From Mallotus nudiflorus (lineage: Eukaryota; Streptophyta; Magnoliopsida; Malpighiales; Euphorbiaceae), in NCBI GenBank assembly GCA_947683625.1, contig CANTUR010000675.1, positions 1,972,364 through 2,036,363 on the forward strand: a stretch of DNA of 64,000 bases, read 5' to 3'. Positions 57,387 to 64,000 of the stretch are shown one piece after another (position 1 is the stretch's first letter; each line of letters starts with the position of its first letter). The position numbers and the translations under genes are program-made. Under the pieces are notes generated by a model, which worked only from the letters and a program-made list of their open reading frames with translations, did not search any database and was not told where the DNA came from.

Positions 57387-59006
57387 TGATAAGCCCGTAA
57401 TAGAAGCCCAATGATGAAATGAAACGAGCACTGAATGCAAAGATCAACCCACAATCCTATTGAGAATGAACTTGAAGCCTAAATCTCTTTTGAAATGGAT
57501 TAGGAATTGAGCCTAAGGCCCATGAAGCCCAATAGAGAAAATTTCCTTAGCCCAATGCCAATGAAAAAACACCTTACCAAAGACGTGTCGCCTCTATAGC
57601 AATGGCTCACTGAGGCAGCGCCTCTATAAGTAATTAGTTCTATTTAAAAAAAAAACATGTAATAAAATGATCACTGAAATGTATGGATTAATGGGTGGAG
57701 ACTTTTAAAAGGAAGAAAATTAAATGAGTGGTTAGAGGATTAAAAGGAAAAATGAGGGAAAGAAAAGGGACTTCTTCTTGGCTAGAAAAGAAAAGAAGGA
57801 AAGGTAGAAGATTTTCAGAGCAATTGAAGGAGAGACAGAGAGCATTATGAAGAAAGGAGAGGAAGGTGGAAACAAGGTAGAGGAAAAGAATAAAGGAGGA
57901 CTCTTAGGGTCCATTTTCAAAAGGAACAAAGCAAGGCTTTGCATTCTAATAGTGTTAGAACTAAGTTTAACCTCTAAGGACTATAATTTTGAAAACCAAA
58001 TCAATGCAAAATAGTATGGCTCTTCATTTTACATTGATTTTGTAGTTTATATAATCTATTTATGTTCTACAACTTCATAGATTTATGCATCAGTAGTTAA
58101 TCTATTTCATAATAATCCCTAGTTTCATATTTAGTTGAAAATAAGAAGAATTCAAGTAATCTTTATTCTGTGAATTAGAATTTAGGTGACGTCTTATCAA
58201 AGGGGTGTAGCCACTGTGGCCTAAGGCTATATGTTGTCACCTTAGAGTTCTAAGGCGATGCCTATCTCTGCTTTTCATTTTGTTTTATTTTATTTTTATG
58301 TTATATATTTAGAGTTATTATTCTATTTGATTTGTGGATATTATATAAATTTTACCTTTGCGTTTTTTGTTTTATTTGGATTAAAATATGCCAATTTAAA
58401 TAGGCGTTATCAATTTTTTTAAAATTCTTTTTATTGGCTAAGTTTGTGTTTATTTAAATTTTGGCTTTCTCATATGACTTATGCATGCTTTGTTCTTTTT
58501 TATATTTCTATATTTTTGTATTTTATCCTTTTATCATATTTTTGTTGTCTTATTATTTACTAATTAATTAAAACCTTTATTTGCTTAATTTATTTTATTT
58601 TCATTTATGTTTTATTTTATTTTAGTTTATGAAATTAACTTGGTGGTTTGCTTTTGTAGGTTTTATTTGGTGAAGTTAATAATTTTTAATTTTTTCAAGA
58701 ATAATTAGGGTGATGGTTAATTACCAAATTATTATCACAAGTTTAGAAGACTACTTTTAGATTTATTTTATTTTATCATTTTTAGTTATTTTGCAAGTTT
58801 ATGTGATTACGGGATGTAATTCTTTTCTCCTCCCCCCTATTTCTTTGCGTACGCACTTATTTTATGGTCTTTATGTATTTATTATTTTTTAGATGGACAC
58901 TTATGATTGATCAATGATTATGCTTAATTTGCATGAAATTGGAATTTAATATAAATTTGGACTTAATTGTAAAATTAAAATTTATTTGAGGGAAATTGCA
59001 TTTGTA
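57387..59006 (+). repeat. 3' LTR of element E, truncated
   Basis: Starts TGATAAGCCCGTAATAGAAG and follows the 5' LTR up to ...AAATTGCATTTGTA. The last 310 bp of the 5' LTR (to 42100) are absent. It contains the CCTTAGCC...GCCTC motifs (57560-57625) and the 58190-58265 hairpin-like block. Confidence 0.85.
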
Positions 59007-59285
59007 GATCTACATGTGTGTGCATAAGCCAACACTCCTGGAGGCTTATGGACTTGTTAACATGTTATTAGATCAATGATTTTAGGCTTGTATTTAAGAC
59101 CTGGAGTTGGATGTGACCTATTTATGACCCCATTTGAGTCATTGGTATGACCTGGTTGAATTTGATACGACACATATGAGTTGTTGGGTATGAACTATTT
59201 ATGTTTGACAAATGTAGCTCTTCAGGCCTAGTTACACTTGAAAGGGAGTGTTGGGGAATATATCACAAAGCAATAAAAGGGGGAG
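59007..59285 (+). other. Fragment preceding a copia LTR, with duplicated purine tract
   Basis: No coding frame. AAAGGGAGTGTTGGGGAATATATCACAAAGCAATAA (from about 59241) repeats, with changes, the purine tract and LTR start at 59275-59320. AAAAGGGGGAG at 59275-59285 is a good polypurine tract. Confidence 0.5.
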
Positions 59286-60231
59286 TGTTGGAGAATATAT
59301 CATATATTGGAAAAGTGCAAAGCAATAAAGGACTTGTCCTCATTTGTAAGTCTTCATACTTAAGGACTATGGACTTATTAACAATAATATTTAAAAATTC
59401 TAAACTAATAGCAGCTAATAGTAGGGTTATAAATGAGCCGAGCTACTCACTAGCAACTAGGTGTTCACCTCGATAAAAACTCATTTAAACTCGTATATTA
59501 AAACTCATTTAATAAAGGAGCCAAGCTCAAACTATATAAAGCTCATGAAGTTCACCGAACAAGTTTGAATAAAAGCTTGTGAGCTGGCTCATAATTTCAC
59601 ATATTTAATAATTTGATTTTAAATATATAATATATAAATTCACCTTGTAAAAAATATTTTTAAAAAAATATTATTAGAATTAAAATCATAATTTTTATTA
59701 AATATATTATAACTTATTTAGTAAATAATTTATTTTTAATTTTTGAAGAATGATTTTAATTAAAGTTTGCATTTTTTTTATAAAAAGGTTGGTTTAGGCT
59801 CGCGAATAGCTTGCAAACATCAAGTATCATAGCGAGCTCGCCTCAAATCTCAGATTGATTATAAATGAACCAAACCCAAATTAATCAAAGCTCGCTCGAT
59901 TACATACCAATAGCTAATGGTCCTTGTGGGGACCCCTTTTATATATATATAGTATATATATAATATATAATATATATAGACACAACACACATTGGAAAAG
60001 CCATACTATTGCAAAATTTGGCACATATATCATTGAGAAACCAATACTCACACCAACCTTTTATTTCTATTTTCTTTCTACTAGAAAGGTGACATTTCAA
60101 TCTCTCAGGATACCCTTTGTTAACATAATTAGGTCATTGGCTGATTTGTAATTATTTGTTTTCCTAATTGGTCTTTCCTTTGTTGTACTTTAGCAACTCC
60201 TATTAGGATTCCTAACCTCATAGGGTTTCTA
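59286..60231 (+). mobile_element. Probable copia-type 3' LTR fragment, split by a MITE
   Basis: TGTTGGAGAATATATCATAT directly follows a purine tract, as at a copia 3' LTR start. The text continues after the MITE at 59909 with a TATA-rich stretch (59936-59980) and ends plausibly at ...GGGTTTCTACA (60221-60231). With only one copy in the window the right boundary and family are uncertain. Confidence 0.4.
59424..59908. mobile_element. MITE with GAGCCGAGC-type terminal inverted repeats
   Basis: The left end GGGTTATAAATGAGCCGAGC and the minus-strand right end GGTATGTAATCGAGCGAGCT are imperfect inverted repeats. Interior words (AAGCTCAAACT, GCTTGTGAGCTGGCTC, GGCTCGCGAATAGCTTG) are the CTCG/GAGC vocabulary of a common plant non-autonomous family. 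Flanks CTAATAGTA and AATAGCTAA are similar but not identical, so the target duplication is uncertain. Confidence 0.65.
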
Positions 60232-61206
60232 CAGATTATCCATGGCAACTCCTAAAAATTTTGTGTGGGAGGAAGTATTTTGGATGAGACTTAATCTCCA
60301 TGGCTCCTAAATCATTGGGAGGCCAAACATATGTGGATGATTGGTCTAGAAGTGGCATTAAGAACACAAGAAATTAAAAGAGATGATAAATGAACATTTA
60401 TTTGACTTCTCAATCGATGGAAAAATGAGAACTTCAACTTCTGGTGTTGGAAGTTATTAATTTTTAAGGGTAAAAATGGGTCTAATACGTTTTTTTTTTT
60501 TTAACAAAATTGTAGAGAGAACTATGCAGGCTTTAATTCTTCTAACCTCAAGAAGATACGTAGGCAACTTAATTTTGGGTATGAAAATTAAGTTCAAGCC
60601 CTTTAATTTTTCTAATTTTATATTATTAATTCAATCTTGTAATTTTTTTATTTGAACCAATATATATAAACTAACTTAATATATTTCTTTTTGAATTTTT
60701 TATTATCTCAAGTTAACTAGTTAATTTAAGTCAACTAGTCAAGGTATAATTTTTATTTTTTAATTTAATTTTTAAGTAAAAAAAAAACGTTATTAAAATC
60801 TCATAATTTTCATTTCAACTTTAATGTAATTTATTTGTCCTAAAAATCAATTTTATTTAATTTTTAATATATTATTCTAAAAAATTGAATTGAATAGAAC
60901 TAAATCTTTTCAAAACCATCCTTATACCACCATTCTGATCCGGTTCCACATATGTTGGAACTGTGAACCGGCATGAACCGAATTGGCAATTACTGTAACT
61001 ATGGCCAGGCCTAATCTTGATGTTGGCTAAAGTGACTTACACTTTTTTTAAGTCATAGAGGAATATACTTCTATAAAAATGTCTCGCTTAAAAGCAAAGA
61101 AACCAATGAAATATATAAAGAAATTCTGATAGTTTGATTGTAAATTAGACGTCAAGAATAATAATAACTTATTGTTATGTATTTTATGGGATAATGTATC
61201 TAGGTT
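60232..61206. other. AT-rich intergenic DNA, no gene
   Basis: No supported frame. Around 60940-61010 a CCGGTTCC...GAACCG...AACCGAATTGG stretch resembles degenerate hAT-element ends like those near 1170-1320. A poly-T run lies at 60490-60502. Confidence 0.45.
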
Positions 61207-61360
61207 TTGGTCTAGGAAAATTGATGCTTGTTAATATTCTTTAGGATGCATTATTCCAAATCTATGATAGTCCATACAAGAAACATTGGTCTAGAAAAAT
61301 TGATGCATGCTAATATTCGTTACGATGCATTATTCCAGATCTATGATAGTCCATTTTCAC
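61207..61360. repeat. Tandem duplication, period 79 bp
   Basis: TTGGTCTAGRAAAATTGATG at 61207 and 61286. Both continue through TTAATATTC/CTAATATTC, GATGCATTATTCCA and ATCTATGATAGTCCAT. A handful of differences separate the two units. Confidence 0.9.
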
Positions 61361-62900
61361 CTGAAATATCTTCTTAGCATGGAAACATATGTTAAATACT
61401 CTATTGTCACTTTTGTTGTAGATTTTTCACCAAAATTTTCATTTCAGGGGTAGAGTCCAAAGAAAAATAAATAAAAAGATGAGGTAAAATTTGTTATCTT
61501 TGTTATGCTAATGTTTAGTTGCTTTGTGGTAGATTTTCTTAGATTAAGGATTATTTAGTTGTTAACATGCTTACATATTTAATTTGATGTTTATGAATCT
61601 TGGTTTTGCTACCTTTGTTTTTAACTGATGTTGTCAGTTTGATTGCACAACAGTTTAATACCATAATATGATAGTTTGTCTTATATAATTTTCAGTTATG
61701 GAAATTAGGATCATCAAACGATCTGGATGAGAAAGTATATTTCCCTCATGTAGGTCTTCAGAATCACGAACCCTTTTTTTTTTTTTGTCTCAAGTTTCAT
61801 GTACATGTTTTTGCCTTTGCTTGTATTTCTTATACATGTTTTTCCTTTGCTTAAATTCTTTTAAATTTTTGTTATTTGTTATTTATTTTTGAAAAATGAT
61901 AGACATCGCAACTCATGATATCACAGGTCCACAATGCCAACAAAATAATGCTGGAGCAATTCCATTTTTGCCCCCAATTTTTAATTAATATATGTTTTTT
62001 TTAAAAAAAATTTAATATTTTTTTTATGTTTTAAATTTTTTGAAGTTTTTTTTGGAATCTAAAATTTAAGTTGCATATGAGTGAACTTATTGTGTAAAGA
62101 TTTAAACATTCATAATATATATATATATATTATAAATATATATATATATAATAATAAAAAAAAAATAAACGGATAAAATGGTAAATGACATAATTTACGA
62201 TGTCAATTCGCGATGTCACTGTAAACATCACAATTCGAGCTATTTACCATTTTCTTTTAGTTTTCCCTTGTTTTCCGATGATATTGGTAGGAGACGGGAA
62301 TGGGAGAGAAGACTTGCAATTATCCATATCGTGTTTCGTATTTTCTTGCGTCGGAAGCCTACTCTTCCACCTTTTTGCTTTTCAACTTTAGGTTTGCCTA
62401 GGAAATTATTATGGAGATTCCTATTAAGGGAGAATATCTTAATGGTGCTAGATACGGTAACAACAATCGATGGAAGAGATTATTTAACTCCTTGCTAATT
62501 AAACATTTGGTGTTTGGTGTATTTCATAATAGGAAGAAAGCATTATGTGGAGCTTAGATGCTTGACAATTCAAATCCCGCAAAACAAAGAACTTTATTTT
62601 GCCAATAGTATCGCCAATTGGTTGATTACTTTGGAAAGAGAAATTTGAGAGCTTTTGAAAATGTAGAAATAGTGTTACATTATGTCCATACTAAAGCAAG
62701 AATTCACAAGATTACTTTTACCTCCTTTAAATTAAACCTAATTAATATTTTAAGACCTCGTGTTTCAAAATCGAATATTTACTTACCTAAAGTTTTATAT
62801 ACCAATACTTACAGACTTTTGCTATTTTTTTGCAAAAAATAATTGTTTTGCCTTGTTTTAGCATGTCTTCTTCAATCTAATTACATCTTATCTCTAACAT
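61361..62900. other. AT-rich DNA with one exon-like segment, no assignable gene
   Basis: At 61696-61755, TTTTCAG is followed by a 20-codon frame (LWKLGSSNDLDEKVYFPHVG) and a GTAGGT, which looks like a small internal exon, but I know no family that fits. A 106-codon open frame at 62178-62498 has no recognisable motif. (TA)n runs occur at 62118-62152. Confidence 0.35.
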
Positions 62901-64000
62901 TTACCTTTCTCCAATTTTTATATTTTTTTAAATAAAAAAAAGTTAAAATTATATTTATAGATCTAAAAATTATTAATTTTTGTAGATCTAAAAATTTTTA
63001 ATTTTTAAAATAAATTTTTTTATAGAAAATTTTTAATTCTTTTTTATTTAATGTATATAGATTGATTGTAAAATTTTTAAAATTTTTAGATATATAAAAA
63101 TTATTTTTAACTTTTTTTTTAAAATTTTAAGAAATATAAAAAAAATGATTTTTAAAAACTAAAAAATTTTAAAAAACTAAATTTTTTTTTAAATTTTATA
63201 TATGTATATTTTAAAAGTAATTTTATCAATTATCATTGATATTCAAACATAAACTTTGTAATGGAGTTGGAGAAGACTTAAAACAATGACATAATGGTTA
63301 TTTTTTACAAAAAACTAACAAAAGTTCTTAAGTGTTGATATATAAAACTTTAAGAAGGTGAATATTTGATTTTGAAACAGGAGGTTTTGAAATGTTAATT
63401 AGGTTTAACCCCAATGAGGCAAATGTAATTTGCTCTTACTTTGATAATTGATAACTTGCTTTCCAGAACTCTTGAACTAGAACCCTACAAGTGATCAACG
63501 AAGGGCAAGGTGAGAGATGGAAAGGATCCCCACAAATCCTCCGATGCATAAGTCAGAGTATATAAAGGGAATTTAGAGAGAGAAGAAGAACAATAAGAAT
63601 GTAAGAAAATAAAATTAATGAGAATGAGAGATATGAGGTTTTATTTATAATGATAATGATACTTAAACATGAAAAAAGTGGGATTACTCTTTAGATAGAA
63701 ATCCTAGACCAATTAGGAGAATATTTCTTCATGTTTTGGGAGTCTTCTGCATAAAGAAATTTTTCTTGAATGTTTCTCGTTATCTTCCTTTTCTGAGTAA
63801 CCTGTATAGGAAATAAAGATTTTAATTAAACAGAAATATATATGTTGGGTTTCAATAATAATTCATGATGGATATGTATATATATATATTGAGAGATAAT
63901 GGATGGTAATAGAGTTAAATAGCTCTTTTTTTTTTCGAATAATTAAATAGCTCGTTTTTGAAAAATGTAAAATAATAACTCGTTTTTTCTCTCAAACTTG
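62901..64000. other. Low-complexity AT-rich DNA to the window end
   Basis: 62920-63210 is built of TTTTTAAAA, AGATCTAAAAATT and AAAATTTTTA words with much local self-complementarity. 63440-63600 contains CTCCGATGCATAAGTCAG and GAGAGAAGAAGAA, which look like repetitive-element sequence. No gene. Confidence 0.45.

Larger units (their letters stand above)
40088..59006 (+). mobile_element. Element E: Tat/Ogre-like Ty3/gypsy retrotransposon with antisense accessory genes
   Basis: LTRs at 40088-42100 and 57387-59006 (truncated) enclose gag, retropepsin, RT, RNase H, a second archaeal-type RNase H and integrase on the plus strand. A long region between integrase and the 3' LTR carries antisense coding sequence. 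The second RNase H and the extra region are hallmarks of the Tat lineage. Total length is about 18.9 kb, or 15.7 kb without the solo LTR at 51702-54883. All domains carry stops. No exact target duplication was found (TGATT before, GATCT after), probably because the 3' end is damaged. Confidence 0.88.

Noticed and set aside
40083..59011. Target-site duplication of element E
   Set aside because: TGATT before and GATCT after do not match; the 3' LTR is truncated, so the original right flank is probably lost.
62178..62498. 106-codon plus-strand frame
   Set aside because: No domain, no family similarity that I recognise, no splice or promoter context; a chance open frame is as likely.

Overview
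This window is AT-rich, gene-poor nuclear DNA from a flowering plant, probably a dicot. The evidence is a set of nested plant LTR retrotransposons, plant-type MITEs, a spliced plant DUF789-family pseudogene and plant mobile-domain (PMD) coding remnants. I cannot name the species. I found no intact protein-coding gene, no tRNA or rRNA gene and nothing bacterial. Almost every coding frame belongs to a decayed transposable element. Many of its stops sit at former glutamine (CAA/CAG) or tryptophan (TGG) codons, the pattern expected from deamination of methylated cytosine.

Layout. 1-1330: remnant of a hAT transposon with transposase fragments. 1480-2625: a 1.15-kb foldback (palindromic) MITE. 2824-10519: a hAT-like MITE split by element A (2889-9866), an LTR retrotransposon with one gag-like reading frame and no recognisable pol. 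10520-12940: no gene. 12941-28592: element B, a Ty1/copia element with perfect 5-bp target duplications (TTTTC). Its reverse transcriptase is split by element C (16604-26980), a Ty3/gypsy chromovirus of Tekay/Del type lying on the minus strand with perfect target duplications (CTCAA). 29279-38821: a DUF789 host pseudogene that keeps at least one GT-AG intron. It is broken by element D (31001-36349), a second Ty1/copia element. 40088-59006: element E, a roughly 19-kb Tat/Ogre-like Ty3/gypsy element with gag, protease, RT, two RNase H domains and integrase on the plus strand. Between its integrase and 3' LTR it carries two antisense coding modules: a PMD protein and a DUF7745-like protein. A solo LTR of a Tekay-like family (51702-54883, target duplication GCTGC) has landed in the antisense region. 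59286-60231: a probable copia LTR fragment holding a small MITE. 60232-64000: AT-rich sequence with a short tandem duplication and no supported gene.

How the parts relate. Insertion order is readable from the nesting: B before C, the DUF789 duplicate before D, E before the solo LTR, and the copia LTR before its MITE. The most unusual part is element E. Its two antisense reading frames each begin about 70-80 bp downstream of a cluster of short palindromic GAGGYGAYGCCTC-like motifs, and the same motifs recur in both LTRs. One antisense leader also has a telo-box (AAACCCTAA) like those of plant housekeeping genes. This suggests an accessory antisense transcription unit carried by a retrotransposon, now degenerate.
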